Of a DNA stretch of 64,000 nt, positions 31,640 to 44,334 are shown in pieces. Origin of the DNA: Ciona savignyi (taxonomy: Eukaryota > Chordata > Ascidiacea > Phlebobranchia > Cionidae); contig CH002582.1 of the NCBI GenBank assembly GCA_000149265.1, positions 262,687 to 326,686 of the forward strand. The letters run 5' to 3'. The position numbers and the translations under genes are program-made. Each line of letters opens with the position of its first letter. Positions within the stretch are counted from its first letter, which is position 1. The notes beneath the pieces were generated by a model. It worked only from the letters and a program-made list of their open reading frames with translations. It was not told the DNA's origin and searched no databases.

Positions 31640-34600
31640 TTATGTTAAAGTATATTTCTTTGAAGAAAATTTCGTAGCTATGACGTCGACATTCTTTCCA
31701 GTTCTTGTGATTGAGCTTTTCCGTCGCTTCAACTTCCGCGAAGCCTTCACGTTATCTGTCCAACTTGATAACTGGGATCCGAAAAAGATCTGCAGGGAAT
31801 GTAGGATTGGATGATACTGTTTTTTAGGGGATGTTTATACACTTGAATGGAAAAACCAAGAGGGTTAACACGGGCAATCGTCAGATCACCTCGCGCCCAC
31901 CGTGGTAGGGTTTCCGGAGCTATTGTAGTTTGTTGTATATGATTGAGATGTTCCTTTAGTTTGGTAAAACCCATCATTTCACTAGGTCCATATAAATGAA
32001 GTGCCTTGCGCAAGGACACAACCGAGTAGCTAGTGATCAGTTTCGAACCTGTGACCTATCGGGTTACGCATTAACTCACTAAGCTGATCGGTCGGAAATA
32101 AATGTTTAAAATATCATCGTGTTACGTTGTGTCATTTTTGCGTCGATGGCGTTCCATAGAATACATTTCTAAATATCGTTGATGCGATTTATTTATGAGT
32201 GTAATTTGTTAATTTGTAATACAAACAGAATTGCCCACATATAAAGTAACTCTGCAGCTGTTAAGCCAATTCAACTGATATAACCTATTGTTTTAACATA
32301 ATAAATGCCCAGAGTTAACCTTGGTTCATTTTTTCGTTTGTATTGAAAGAGCATACAAGTTACCCTCACCTTGTCTGCCCCAAGGCGATATAATGTTTAT
32401 TCTACGAAATTTTTATCTTTCGACCTTATTTGATGATTTATACAACGAACATTATATACTGCGGTGAATGAATTACAACATTGTATGTGTTGGTTTCTTT
32501 TAGACGGAAACCAGCATAGTAACATAGTGTTGAAGAGCATATTTTGTTTAAACTGTAGTTCTTTTTCGTGTCATTACTACTTAAAAACGCTATGTTTATG
32601 CCAAGTATAAAAATAAAAATATAAAGTTTATACAACGATTACAATTTATGACGACAACATATTTTCTTTACAGAGATATTGTACTATTTAAAATGCTATA
32701 TTTATGACAAGAAGTCTTAAACAAGTGCCAATTACCGCCTTTTTTAAAGGCTTCTTCTAAGTTGTTTTCATTAATTTATGATAAATCTAATATCACATGG
32801 ACTTGTGTTTTATGATTGCCGTGATTAATCGAAGCAGTGGTATCCATCATATCAAGGCTGTATTTTGTGAAACCAGAAAATAATANNNNNNNNNNNNNNN
32901 NNNNNNNNNNNNNNNNNNNNNNNNNNNNNNNNNNNNNNNNNNNNNNNNNNNNNNNNNNNNNNNNNNNNNNNNNNNNNNNNNNNNNNNNNNNNNNNNNNNN
33001 NNNNNNNNNNNNNNNNNNNNNNNNNNNNNNNNNNNNNNNNNNNNNNNNNNNNNNNNNNNNNNNNNNNNNNNNNNNNNNNNNNNNNNNNNNNNNNNNNNNN
33101 NNNNNNNNNNNNNNNNNNNNNNNNNNNNNNNNNNNNNNNNNNNNNNNNNNNNNNNNNNNNNNNNNNNNNNNNNNNNNNNNNNNNNNNNNNNNNNNNNNNN
33201 NNNNNNNNNNNNNNNNNNNNNNNNNNNNNNNNNNNNNNNNNNNNNNNNNNNNNNNNNNNNNNNNNNNNNNNNNNNNNNNNNNNNNNNNNNNNNNNNNNNN
33301 NNNNNNNNNNNNNNNNNNNNNNNNNNNNNNNNNNGAAAATAATAGATATCGTTTACCCACTTTATCAGTAATGTTCGGTAAAAAAGTACACTCACATCAA
33401 GTACAAATGGAAAAATATATGATTTAGTTCCGTATAAAACTTAAGAACATTTACGTTAAGTGCATATTTAGCACAAAGCACATTTAAATAATTTTACCGA
33501 TGACAAACACACACGCACTAACCCATCAAGCTAATCTATGACGCAGGTGGGTATTGACGTCATTCGAGTGGGTTACATATCTATTAAAACGAACTTGATG
33601 GATGCATAATTGCTGCATAACGACTAAGGGCGCTTTTAAATCTATCGCAATTACTTCTGTGGATACACCGCGCAGCCACGAAAACTCTTTTTTTCGTGTT
33701 AACCATCCGGCCCTACAACCTTACTCCTAACTTTTTTACAGAACTCAGTTTCGAATCCACGATAAACTCGTCATTAAGACCATTTTTTTCATAGTAGTCG
33801 ATATATGTATCAGGCGCGTTAAATATTGGGCCACATAAAGTTTTATACGCGCACACACGAAAACAAAAACATTTGTAACTGATGTTGATCCTTATCCTCT
33901 CGTCGGCCATTATCGCCAACGCACGACCCTTCTAGAAATTTTGATCTGGTCCTAGGGCCGAATTTCGAAGTTTTATTTGTTGTTTTAAGTTACACAGAAT
34001 TAACAAATTAAGATAGAGGGTTTATGGTGTACCCTTGGGATATAGGGCCTATAAACCTATGCCTACCCAAATATTTTGATCCATGTATATTTAAATCTAG
34101 ACCAGAGCTCCGCAACTTTTTTTACTCGAGGCACATTTAGAAACTTACTAAATTTTACGACAAATTGCAATCAAAATTCTACAATATGAGGTCTTCTGAC
34201 ACGCTATATACATTTGATTTTACATTAGCGAAGTGTCTAATAGCCGTAATATTTAAATTTACAAAAATTAAAATACTTTTTATTTGGTAAAAACTGTTTT
34301 AAAAAATATTTTTATTTTCCCGAGACACACCTAGCATTGTCTTGCGGCACACTGGTTGCAGAACACTGGATACCACGATTGCCTAGTTTTATCTAAGTTT
34401 CAATCTGATTCGATAACTCTTTCTACATAAGGTCGTTTCAAGGTAGTGCTGGGTTGCATACGAACCATGATTCGCAAAATACAGCAAGTACGATAGTTGT
34501 TATTTAGCAGCAAAAATCTTGCACATAAGTTCAAGTGCGGTCGTGTGGCCGAATGGTAAACGCGACCGATACATATGCCGACTCGTATACAAAAGGGTCA

Positions 34601-37600
34601 GAGTAATGACCCCATCATGGAATCGAAACTTGGATCGGTAAAAATTCAAGTGACAAAAGTTCTTCAATTTATTAAAGTCTCTACCGACTAAAATTTAAGT
34701 CGATGATTAAGTTTTAATTTGCTTTCCAGTAATCTTTAAGATGACTCGGGCTAACGCGCTCAGGCCATGTTACTAATAGGAGAGAATAACCCCCCGAAAA
34801 AAATAATTTTCCACAAATAAATAAAAAAAGGAAAATGAGGTAAAACGACATTCTTTAAAACACGTTTATAATCATAGAAATTATTTAGTGTAGGTAAAGT
34901 CATACGTGGTTGTTAAACCTATTGTATAGGGAAAAAAATAAAAAAAATAAAAATAAAAAATTAAACAAAATTAAAAAATTAAACAGCTAATTGGGTTATT
35001 TTTACAGTCCCGTTGAAAGAAATATTCGATTTACCTCGGATTGGATTGTTTCACAAAAATGTATATTGTTATGCAATTATGATTGTTTTCACATATAATG
35101 CATAACATAATGTAGATTGTTACGCAATTATCGACATTCAACACACTGTGTACTTATACCTAAAGGTTAGGTTACATGCTACAATTATTTAAGTTTCAGC
35201 AATTTAGGTATTAAATAGATACAGTTTCACCGACTTACCGAACTTTGGATGGATATTTCAGTCTCCAATAAGGACATGAGGTCGTTTAAATTGGTCCGAA
35301 GAAAGCCGCACTTTTTTAACAAATACTCCTTGTTTAGGAAATTGTACAAGTCCCGTCCGTCATAATACTTTAGCTGGTATCTGTTGAAAAATTAGAACTT
35401 GTGATTAATACACTGCTTGCATAATTGTATGGACAACGGATAACGATATTGTAAGTATTCGTGTGGTAATAAAAACATTTGCATCGAATACTTTTGTTTA
35501 AGCTGGTAATTTTTGCTGTATAAGCAATAAGTGCTGGACCATATACAAAAGTCAAGTTTTAACATAAATGTAATATATTAGTTAAAAAAGCTTTGAATAA
35601 CCTGCCTACGTGTAACTAATATCATTTCACACAGTAGACCACTTTTAAGAGTAGAAATAATTCAGTTTGTTTAGTTCTAAACCTAAAGTATTGGTACGGG
35701 TGTGTAGTAAGTTTGGTATACTAGTATTCTTGGGTAATGGAGCAAAGGGTCTTTTAAAGCCTACATTCCTGGTCAGGCGCTACCGTGACCCGACCAAGCC
35801 AGTGAATCGTCATTATACTATTTGATCAATCGGCAATGGTGAGACTCAAAATTTATTTCAGCTAGTCGGTTGTCTCCAGAGGCAAGACGCTTAACCAACT
35901 TTGCCCGAACTCAGCGAAATAATAAAATGATTGGTTCTACCAAAAATGAAGAAACGTCTCAATCATACACAACATACTGCAATATCTGCAGTAACCCAAC
36001 AGTGGGTGCAAAGTAATCTGACGATTGCCCGTGTGATAACGCCCTTTGCGTTTTTCATTTACGGTGATAAACATAATTATCCTAAATGCGATTGATTAAT
36101 TAATAAAGAATGAAGTTAAAACTTACTCTTGTTGGTGTTTCATAAATGCTCCAGAAATCCCTTTAATAACAGACGGAGGCGCGGCAACGTAGACAGGCAC
36201 TGTACTTTGAAACTTTCCAGGAAAAGTTTTTGTTAAATATCCCCGCACCCCGCTAGGCAGTGCAGATGGTGTTATGTTGAAAACAGTTGAACAAAAATTT
36301 CGCATTCGAGGATCCACATTCCCCGTAACTGTAAAGTATTAAGTTTACCTTATTCCGGGTTGATAAAAAACGGAAATTTATACAAACTGTTAATCAACCG
36401 TATATGTTTACTGAAATTTCAAATTGCCGGTAAGCAATGTGTATTTAGTTCAGCTTTGCCAGGCATTCAAAAACAACGAAAATTTGGAACCTCGAAAATT
36501 AATAGGAATGCTTAATCGACTGTATTAATTTACTTAAAAGTTAATTAAAGTGAATTTAATAGCTTACTCTGGAATGCTAAAATATGAAAATTTATAAAAA
36601 TCCTCAAACTACTGTAAAACAAGGGCTAACCCTACAAATACAGGAAAGCAGAAACGAATCACTAAACCCGTTAATGCTATTTACAAAATGTGTTGCCTCT
36701 AAACAGGATCGCTTAGATCGCTTAAATTGCTATGGAAAGTAATTCTAACCCTGTCCCAAACACTAATGTTAACCGCAGAACGAACTTTAACCTCAACCCT
36801 AACATAAATATCATAATCTTTATTTTAGTGAGAGAAGTTTTTTCCAAGGCTTTTGTAATTACGAAGTATAGTAAGCGATCCAAGCGCTCCAAGCGATCCT
36901 GTAGTATTTAGAGGTACCGATGATTTTTTAACTTACTATGTATTTAATTCCGTATTTCACTCAAATTACCGTATTATAGTATAGACCCCTTTTCAGTATT
37001 TTTAGAAACTTTTTTATGCAGTTATATATACGTACAAGGTACCTATTCCAGCTATGACATGCGCAGGTTGTTATTCGCTTGCCTTTAAAAAAATTCAACA
37101 CTGGAATATTATGTACATTTTTTGACAACAAGAGGTAAACAAATGTATTTGAGAAGCAAAAAAATATTTTTTTGGCAAAAAAATCTATTTGTTGAGTAAT
37201 TACAATAAAATAAATGTATTTGTTGACTTACCTATTTGTTTGTTTCCCCAATTCGTACACATGAACTTGTAAAAGTCGTCTTTGTCGTAGCGCCAGTGTA
37301 GTGCAACGAATTCCCTTTCACCGAATCTGGTCTTTATATAATCATCCGCGATGTCCTGATATTTATAGAAAATACGGTCAGTTTTTGTGTGCCTTAATGC
37401 TTTTGAATTACAAAATGGCCTATACTAAAGGGAACGAAAGAGGAAAGTAGGAAGATTGGTCACTGAAATGATACAACATGACGTGTGATAACGCTTCCTT
37501 ACGTATTCGCGAGGTAATCTGACAATTGCCAGTGTGGTAACGCTTCCTTTACGTATTCGCGAGGTAGTCTGACGATTGCCCGTGTGATAACGCTCCCTTA

Positions 37601-40390
37601 CGTATTCGCGAAGTAATCTGACGATTGCCCGTGTGGTAACGCTTCCTTTACGTATTCGCGAGGTAGTCTGACGATTGCCCGTGCATTAACGCACCTTACG
37701 CTTTCCAATTCACAGGAATAACTATATCATTTCCTATCCATAATGGAAACAATTCGAATCCAGCGACAAACGCTAATATTAACTCTCAAAACCAAACCCC
37801 AGCCGTAATGGTCCCTACTTCCCTTTTATTAGTTTTCTTTTATAAATAAATCATTAGCAACAATACCTGTACATAACGCGGACATTGAGTGTGTTGCATG
37901 ATTTTATAATACAAGTGAGCCCCTGGCGTTTCTTTAATCTCTTCGCCATTAAGACAATTCGATTCTATTGTCTGGTATTTTGCTGCGACCTGCAAAGGAA
38001 CGTAAAGGGTTGTAAAATACTCGAGATATTTCCCTATGTAATATAGTAAGTATACTTTTGGCAGGTATATATTACATTTGGAAATGATCAATATAGGAAA
38101 GAATGCTAACGTTTATCTTTCGCTTAGGAAAATGTAGGGGCTGTTGTATTGCAAAATGAAAGTAATTTTGTGTTGCAAAATACAAGTCATATTTTCTCAT
38201 ACAATATAGTAAGTATACTTTTCGCGGTTGTAGAATAAATAACATATCAGACTGAATGCTTATGTTTATTATTCGGTTAGAACAAGTAAGGGCTGTTGTA
38301 TTGCAAAATGAAAGTAATTTTGTGTTACAAAATAGAAATCATATTTCCTCATATAATATAGTAAGTATACTTTTGACGGTTGTAAGAAAAATAACACATA
38401 GAAGAAAAATATAAAGTTGATCCTTAAGAATAACGTAAGAGTATAGGTTATAAAAACGAAAGGGGTGTTTTGTTGCTTAATACAAATGATATTGTGTTGT
38501 AAAGAGCATGGTTAATTCTTCATAAAATATAGTATACTTCTAATAATTACCTGTGGCACAATAAAACGCAGTTCCCGAAATGGAAATGCATAAAACGCGC
38601 AAGGTCGACTTGAGTTGTATTGTTCGACCACCGCTTTTTTTTCTGCCTTGAACAGAAATCCACGTTCTTTTGTTGGAAAACTTTTAGATTTCACGATACC
38701 TTTGCCCAGCACTTTGCTATTTGGTGCCCTGTACTGTAGATTTTAATTTAGATTATCGGTGCCTTTAATCACCAGGACGAATCACGTTTGTTTAGTTTAT
38801 ATCTCTTAAAAATGCCCCTTTAGAAAGAGCTTTAGAATGGCATCTATAACATTCACATATTGATTATCTATACCCCAATCATAGATACTTTGTAGATTTA
38901 AGAAAATATGATTGAAATTTTTTTTCTAGAATATATTTGTAGCTTTATAAACTATATGTCTAGTAAGCTTAAATCACACTTTGACGTGGTTAGTGCTTTT
39001 AAATAACCAAAAAATGCTGCTGCGTTGGGATTAGAAAATAATAAATGCGATAGATTAAAGCTTGGTGGATTAGTGCATCGCCTTTAAGACGAAGGGTTGC
39101 AGATTTAAACCCGAACTTAGTAAGTCGGTTGGGTCCTTAGGCAAGGCACTTTACGAACATTGCCTCAACCGAGCGTAATAAAGGCTTCTACTGCATAGTT
39201 ATTTTTAAGATATAAAAAAGATTATTTACCTTCTCGTCTAGAATGTCTAATTTGTAAAGTCGTTCGGCTTCTATGAGAGATTCCAGCGTCCACTGTTGTT
39301 TGTTTGTGCTTGCTCCAAAAAACACAACATCGATTCGATTTCCACAATGACGTTTAAATTCATCAATCGTTATGATTGGAACAAGACTCTGTAATGACGG
39401 TACATCGAACCTGTAGGAAGAAAAGGTCTAAGTTGGAACGTTTATTATACTCTGTAGGATAAACAGGCGTTTTAATTTTGAGCAAACAGAAACTTAAAAC
39501 TAAAAAGAAAATTTAAAAGCAATGTCGGTAGAATCAGGCATATTCAAATTTTTGCAGAAAAAAATTAAAACCTTAATATTAACCTAATTTTGCGGAGCAG
39601 AAATTAAAAACTTAACCAGAAACTTAAATTTTACTGTAACCCAAACTTAAAACTTTTTCGAAAATTTAAATTTTGCTGAAACAGAAACTTAAAACTTAAT
39701 CATTAACTTAATTTTGCGGTAACCCAAACTGAACAGTATTCAGAAACCTATTTTTTCTGAAAGAAAAAGTTAAAACGAAATCAGAAACTTAAAAAGAGGC
39801 GAACAGAACTTTTCCTTAATATTGTAATAAACTCTTAGTTACCTGTGGTTAGAATCAATGTACTGCATACCGCCTGTCTTGTCATTGAAATGTTTCTGAA
39901 AGACCGGTATAACCAAAGTCCTGTTGAGATAAATAGCTACAAACACTGCTTGTCGAAGACCCATAAGTTGGTTATTCGGTCCGTTGTACAACCAGGGCAA
40001 AATAAATTTCCTTGGATTCGTTTTAAAGCGAGGCTTTGGTTGGGGACTTGAAGTCAAGAGTTTCTTACTGGAGCTCCAAAATTCACAACTTTGACGTTGG
40101 TGTTGGTTGTTCTTCTTATCATCATAATTTGACCTTTGAAGATGGCTTTGACCCACTGTGTGAGGACGCAATGTGTCATCTAGACTTGAAATTCCATACT
40201 TTTGATTTATCTCTTTATGCTTTCGAGATGTCTGCTTGTATTTAATATTCGTTGCCTCGTTTTCAGACCATCTCCCAAAGATCATGTAACAGCAAAACAA
40301 TAATAAACACAAACCGCTGACATGTTTAAAAATCTTGTGCATACGCCGTGATTTCACTATCAATATTGCATCGCCAGTCCGCTGGCACAT
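31640..40390 (-). CDS. GDP-fucose protein O-fucosyltransferase-like enzyme, eight coding exons
   Basis: Exons: 40390-39843 (acceptor at 40396), 39410-39230, 38733-38551, 37989-37867, 37355-37232, 36328-36127, 35380-35239, 31789-31640. All phases match, giving about 550 residues from the first Met. A type II anchor starts at MHKIFKHVSGLCLLLFCCYM, or up to 16 residues earlier. The donor-binding motif FILPWLYNGPNNQLMGLRQA ends exon 1, with LNRTLVIPVF soon after. FVALHWRYDKDDF in exon 5 corresponds to the HxR-type motif. The C-terminal ETEISIQSS plus FFGSQLSSWTDNV matches the end of the O-FucT fold. It probably acts in the secretory pathway lumen; substrate unknown. An upstream 5'-UTR exon is likely. 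Intron 7 (3.4 kb) contains the assembly gap, SINEs and a hAT-like MITE. Confidence 0.8.
31828..32095 (-). repeat. tRNA-derived SINE, near full length
   Basis: Minus-orientation copy just inside the last intron of the O-fucosyltransferase-like gene. Confidence 0.78.
32886..33334. other. Assembly gap (run of N)
   Basis: About 449 unknown bases. The sequence on both sides of the gap reads 'gaaaataata', so the gap may be artefactual or may span a tandem repeat. Confidence 0.97.
33733..33846 (-). repeat. tRNA-like SINE, second family
   Basis: 'gtttcgaatccacgataaac' to 'gcgttaaatattgggccaca' in minus orientation. A separate head fragment lies at 33697-33725. Confidence 0.65.
34103..34368. mobile_element. 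hAT-like MITE, degraded
   Basis: Ends 'cagagctccgcaactt' and 'ggttgcagaacactg' are imperfect inverted repeats of the same type as the element at 58151-59077, including inner 'gcggcacac'. The target duplication is no longer clear. Confidence 0.55.
34537..34650 (+). repeat. tRNA-like SINE, second family
   Basis: 'cggtcgtgtggccgaatggt' to 'ggaatcgaaacttggatcgg'. The following 34650-35235 is AT-rich intron with no feature. Confidence 0.7.
35861..36083 (+). repeat. tRNA-derived SINE, 5'-truncated
   Basis: Common family, in intron 6 of the O-fucosyltransferase-like gene. Confidence 0.75.
36692..36918. mobile_element. MITE, copy C
   Basis: Same termini as copies A and B; the left end has lost 'tactac'. 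It lies in intron 5 of the O-fucosyltransferase-like gene and has the 'gatccaagc' subterminal repeats. Confidence 0.78.
37424..37845. repeat. MITE-like repeat interrupted by a SINE-derived minisatellite
   Basis: The left end 'actaaagggaacgaaagagg' and right end 'ttcccttttattagttttct' belong to the telomere-like MITE family. The middle is the tandem array at 37480-37735. Confidence 0.5.
37480..37735 (+). repeat. 49/50-bp minisatellite amplified from a SINE core
   Basis: Four units of 'gtaacgcttcctttacgtat', 'tcgcgaggtagtctgacgat' and 'tgcc' alternate between 49 and 50 bases. The array ends in an ordinary SINE tail. The unit equals the 'gcgaggtgatctgacgattgcc' core of the common SINE joined head to tail. 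Confidence 0.8.
38035..38545 (+). repeat. Tandem repeat, 150-170 bp unit, about 3 copies
   Basis: The landmark 'atatagtaagtatactttt' recurs near 38041, 38203 and 38355, with a diverged version near 38527. 'ggctgttgtattgcaaaatg' recurs too. It lies between exons 3 and 4 of the O-fucosyltransferase-like gene. Confidence 0.7.
39052..39190 (+). repeat. SINE head and middle fragment
   Basis: 'gcttggtggattagtgcatc' to 'ttctact', common family, in intron 2 of the O-fucosyltransferase-like gene. Confidence 0.65.
39480..39800. repeat. Degenerate minisatellite
   Basis: Repeated 'cagaaacttaaaacttaa' and 'taattttgcggtaacccaaa' modules of roughly 50-65 bp, beside the exon 1 donor of the O-fucosyltransferase-like gene. 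Confidence 0.55.
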
Positions 40391-40407
40391 ACCATTCTGT
40401 AAGGAAG

Positions 40408-40462
40408 AACAGGATATTCATTATTATTTTCATGGATAGGAAAACGCAATGGTCGTTTAACA
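40408..40462 (-). repeat. SINE tail fragment
   Basis: 'ggatattcattattattttc' and 'gtttaacacccggg' match the minus-strand tail of the common SINE. It sits immediately upstream of the first coding exon of the O-fucosyltransferase-like gene. Confidence 0.6.
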
Positions 40463-40693
40463 CCCGGGTAGGTTGGAATAGGATAGGATAAAGAAGTCGG
40501 ACCGGCATGACATTGCCGTCAAACGTTCGACAAAAATCGGGAAAAAACAAGGATTGTCTATTTTTCTAAAAAGAGCCCGTAATAAACGATCTAAAATACT
40601 TTACAAGTTTACCCTATGTAACATTACGACATATCTTTAAAATGTATTTTAGATGCTTTTAGTCGAACATTAAACTACCTCATTCTCCTAGCG

Positions 40694-40845
40694 AATTTTG
40701 CTGAGTTATATTTTGTCCAAAACATTTTGCTGAGTTATATTATGCCTAAAAAATTTTGCTGAGTTATATTATGCCTAAAAACTTTTGCTGAGTTATATTA
40801 TGTCCAAAAACTTTTGCTGAGTTATATTATGTCTAAAATTAAAGT
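40694..40845 (+). repeat. 34-bp tandem repeat, about five units
   Basis: Unit 'ttttgctgagttatattatg' plus 'cctaaaaac' or a variant, repeated head to tail. A looser duplication ('cgccccttaatttataaaat') follows to about 41030. Confidence 0.75.
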
Positions 40846-41189
40846 ACTAACCTTAATATTTCTCTCCGCCCCTTAATTTATAAAATGTCGCAACACACTT
40901 TAGTTTTAGTTGAGCATTAAACTACCTTTTCCTGGCAAACTTGCTCAGTTATGCACAGTTTATGTCTGAATATAAAGTACTAAGCTTAACATTTCTCTTC
41001 GCCCCTTAATTTATAAAATGTCGCAAAACATACAATTTACACAATCGCCTGCTCTTAAAAATCCACATAACGCTTCCCCGACATATAGTTGTTTAGAATG
41101 GTAACTTGACCTGTTATCTTTCCGTCGGCACGCCGCGGGCCATATGCGCCGCAATCGTATTATTTTAACTCTAAGACTCTCACAGGTAT

Positions 41190-41650
41190 ACTGTTATATG
41201 GCCAAAGTTTATTTTTAAACGTGAGTTTTCCAACCACACCCGTACCACACCGAACGTGTAATTTCACAACATTTTACATTTGACCGTTACTGCGTTATAT
41301 TTAGTGTACCAACAGTAAGTATCATAAAAACATCACAAATTTCAAACATGTGTTATAGTATCTATACTGTTGTGTAGCCAAAGTTTATTTTTGAACGTGA
41401 GTTATCCAACCACACCCGTACCACACCAAGCATGTAATTTCAAAAACTTTACCGTTACTGCGTTATATTGAATGTACCCACAGGTAGTATCATAAAAACA
41501 TCACAAATTTCAAACATGTGTTATAGTATCTGTACTGTTGTGTAGCCAAAGTTTATTTTTAAACGTGAGTTATCCGACCACACCTGTACCACACCAAACA
41601 TGTAATTCAAAACGTTTTACATTTGACTGTTACTGCGTACGTTATACTGA
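41190..41650 (+). repeat. About 170-bp satellite-like tandem repeat, nearly three units
   Basis: Units begin near 41200, 41377 and 41546 with 'gccaaagtttatttttaaac', followed by 'ccaaccacacccgtaccaca' and 'atcataaaaacatcacaaat'. Confidence 0.75.
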
Positions 41651-41651
41651 G

Positions 41652-41762
41652 TGTACGCCGTGTGGCTGAATGGTCAACGCGATCGATACGTTATTTCAAC
41701 AAACATACTAATTGTGACAAAATATTGGGTTCGATAATTATCTCGGCAAAGAAAAAAACATT
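41652..41762 (+). repeat. tRNA-like SINE, second family, diverged
   Basis: 'cgtgtggctgaatggtcaac' to 'gggttcgataattatctcgg'. The stretch 41763-42190 shows no feature I can support. Confidence 0.65.
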
Positions 41763-42191
41763 TAAAAATATAGTAATACGCCAATATTTCGATTTGTTGG
41801 AAGTTTCCTTAACAACTTTTAAAGTATTACGAGGGCCGACACTGTATCAGTAATACTATTTTTACTTCGTCATTACAAGAAGGATACCACAGAAAAGAAT
41901 GGCAGCAAAAAAACGGCAAACATACAGTAGATAAAACCAGTGATGGGATTCAAACTTTTAAGAACAGGTTCTTTTTGGTATCGTACTTACTAACAACAGG
42001 TTTCCTAAAATGTCTAATGTCTGTAAAAAAGCAAGAATCGGATAGGTGATTATCCCGGCGTTCCAAGAACGGGTTCGACCGAACCCATGCGAACCTCTTC
42101 AATAAAATAGACAATTAAAACCTGGACTAAAAATGTGCAAGCACGACTATGGTGAACCGCTGCTTTGATTTGTGGATATTTTTCTGCTATA

Positions 42192-42488
42192 ATTTACTGA
42201 TTTAGTGCGTCGCCTTTCAGCCGAAAGGTTGCAGGTACGAAACTGATCGCTAGCTGATCGCTAGCTGGTCGGTTGTGTTCTTGGGCGAGACACTAAACGG
42301 ACATTGCCTGAATCCAGCAGATTAATGGGTTCTTTATAAATTGAAGAAACATGTGCATCATACACAACACACTGCAATAGCTTCGGTAACCGTCAGTGGG
42401 CGCAGGGTGGTCTGACGATTGCCCGTGTGTTAACCCCCTTGGTTTCACCATTCACGGTGATAAACATGAATATCCTATCCTATCCTAT
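42192..42488 (+). repeat. tRNA-derived SINE, full length
   Basis: Complete copy with a duplicated 'tgatcgctagc' in the head. Its 3' part is shared with 53957-54054 as part of a segmental duplication. Confidence 0.8.
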
Positions 42489-43984
42489 CATATGGTCCAT
42501 TTATACCTCGACATTACGATTATGCAAAATCTGTATGACATTTCACAGGTTTGCAAACAGGAGGAACACAGCGACACAAGTTTCACCTCCCAGGACACCG
42601 TCTCATAAATATGTTAGTAGCGCTTGCGATATTTTGCCATTTGCCCCCCTATACGTCCATATAGCAACCAACTAAGTACAACAGGCGCGTCTATGTCTAA
42701 TTGATGTCTGTCGTGTGACGTTAAAATTGACATGCCGTTTAAATTATGTTTTCGTTGCCATACTTTGGCATAAATGGTCGTCGGCAAGTTTGAAAGTTAA
42801 ATGATCGTAAGCGTCAACGCTTCAATAGATGTTTTTTAAAACAAATGTCGAAATCCGCTTCTCCCAGGACGTTCTTTGTCGCCGATTATAAGAATAACAT
42901 GCAATATTTAGTAAATGAGCACGGTCGTGTGGCCGGATGGTTAATGCGACCGATACATATACCGACTACAATACAAAATACGGTCCAAGTAACGATCCCA
43001 TCATGGATTCGAAACTTGTCTCGGTTAATATATATATATATATATTGAGTAAATGAAATAAATGTTCAATTCTTCCTCCAATAAATAATGTTAAGTCATT
43101 ATTTAATTCCAAAAATTGTTCCTCTAATTGAAATGACACTGATGCGTCTGGTTATCAACATGTTTCTGTAAGTTTTAATGGCGTATATAGGTGTATTTCG
43201 GTGGAGATTTTGTTTTGGAAATGTATTGCTTCCCGTAATTGGCAAGGATTTCTTGCAGTATTTTGGTTTTAAAATATATCTAGACCATGTTGTCTAACAA
43301 ATAACAGAGTGGCATTGCTATTCCATTACTTCTTCTGGTAGATGTCGGGACGACATTTCATGCCTGTCAAGCGTCTAACGAAAAATATAAAAAAACGGGA
43401 AAAATTAGAGAGTCTCAATCACGTTTAACCACGACTATTAAAATTTTAAGTATTGTTAGATAACATGACCCACATATGTAAAATCAGAAACTTTATACCA
43501 AAGGAATTCCCCGAAGTCATGAAAAACTAAATTGGACTGCTTTGGGAATTTAGCTTCATTTCACTACAGCGCTTGAGAAGAGGCTTTAATTTAGAACGAT
43601 TGTGGTAAAATGTTCGTAAATCTAACACGATTATTTTTTTTAACTATACATGGAAAAGAAGTTTGGTTTGATAACTATGGGACCCATGCGTTTATGCTTG
43701 CAGACACAAACTACACACTCGGTGTATAAAATACTAATTGTGGTTATGGCCCATGTAGCATGATTATATGGCATACAAAATGTGTTTTACAAATAGTGGT
43801 GGTTAAACACGTGGTTGACACTCTCTAGTATTAACTCAAACTTAAGGTTAGTAAAGGATATGATTGTGTATCCAGCGTGATATTTAATCGTCAGATTAAC
43901 TTTTGATAGGCTATTCCAGTGTGTTGTACGCGATTCGGACATCATCACAGCTTTGGTGAGTCCAATAACACGCTGATTTGGACA

Positions 43985-44334
43985 TATTTTTATTGAGCCA
44001 AGTTTCGAACCCATGATGGGCTCGTCATCAGGACCGTTTTTAGTATAAGAGTCGGTATATGTATCGGACGCTAAGCATTATTATTCTTTTTTACCAGGTT
44101 AAGTTTCGAACCCATGATGGGCTCGTCCCCGTTTTTTTTATATAGTTGGTATATGTATCGGTCGCGTTACCATTAGGCCCCACGACCGTACAAATTTTAA
44201 GCAACTTTTTTTTTTTTTTTTTTTTTACTGAGCCAAGTTTCGAACCCATGATGGGCTCGTCACAAGGACCGTTTTTTTGTATAAGAGTCGGTATATGTAT
44301 CGGTTGCGTTAACCATTTGGCCACACGACCGTAC
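43985..44334 (-). repeat. Three tandem tRNA-like SINEs, second family
   Basis: Copies start near 43985, 44091 and 44227, each with 'gtttcgaacccatgatgggc'. A 22-base T-run separates the last two. Confidence 0.75.

Noticed and set aside
32776..32865. Possible last exon (LDMMDTTASINHGNH...) of the O-fucosyltransferase-like gene
   Set aside because: Its phase does not match exon 7. The exon at 31789-31640 matches both the phase and the expected FFGSQLSSWTDNV motif.
37480..37735. CRISPR-like regular repeat
   Set aside because: Units are contiguous without unique spacers and derive from a SINE in a eukaryotic intron.
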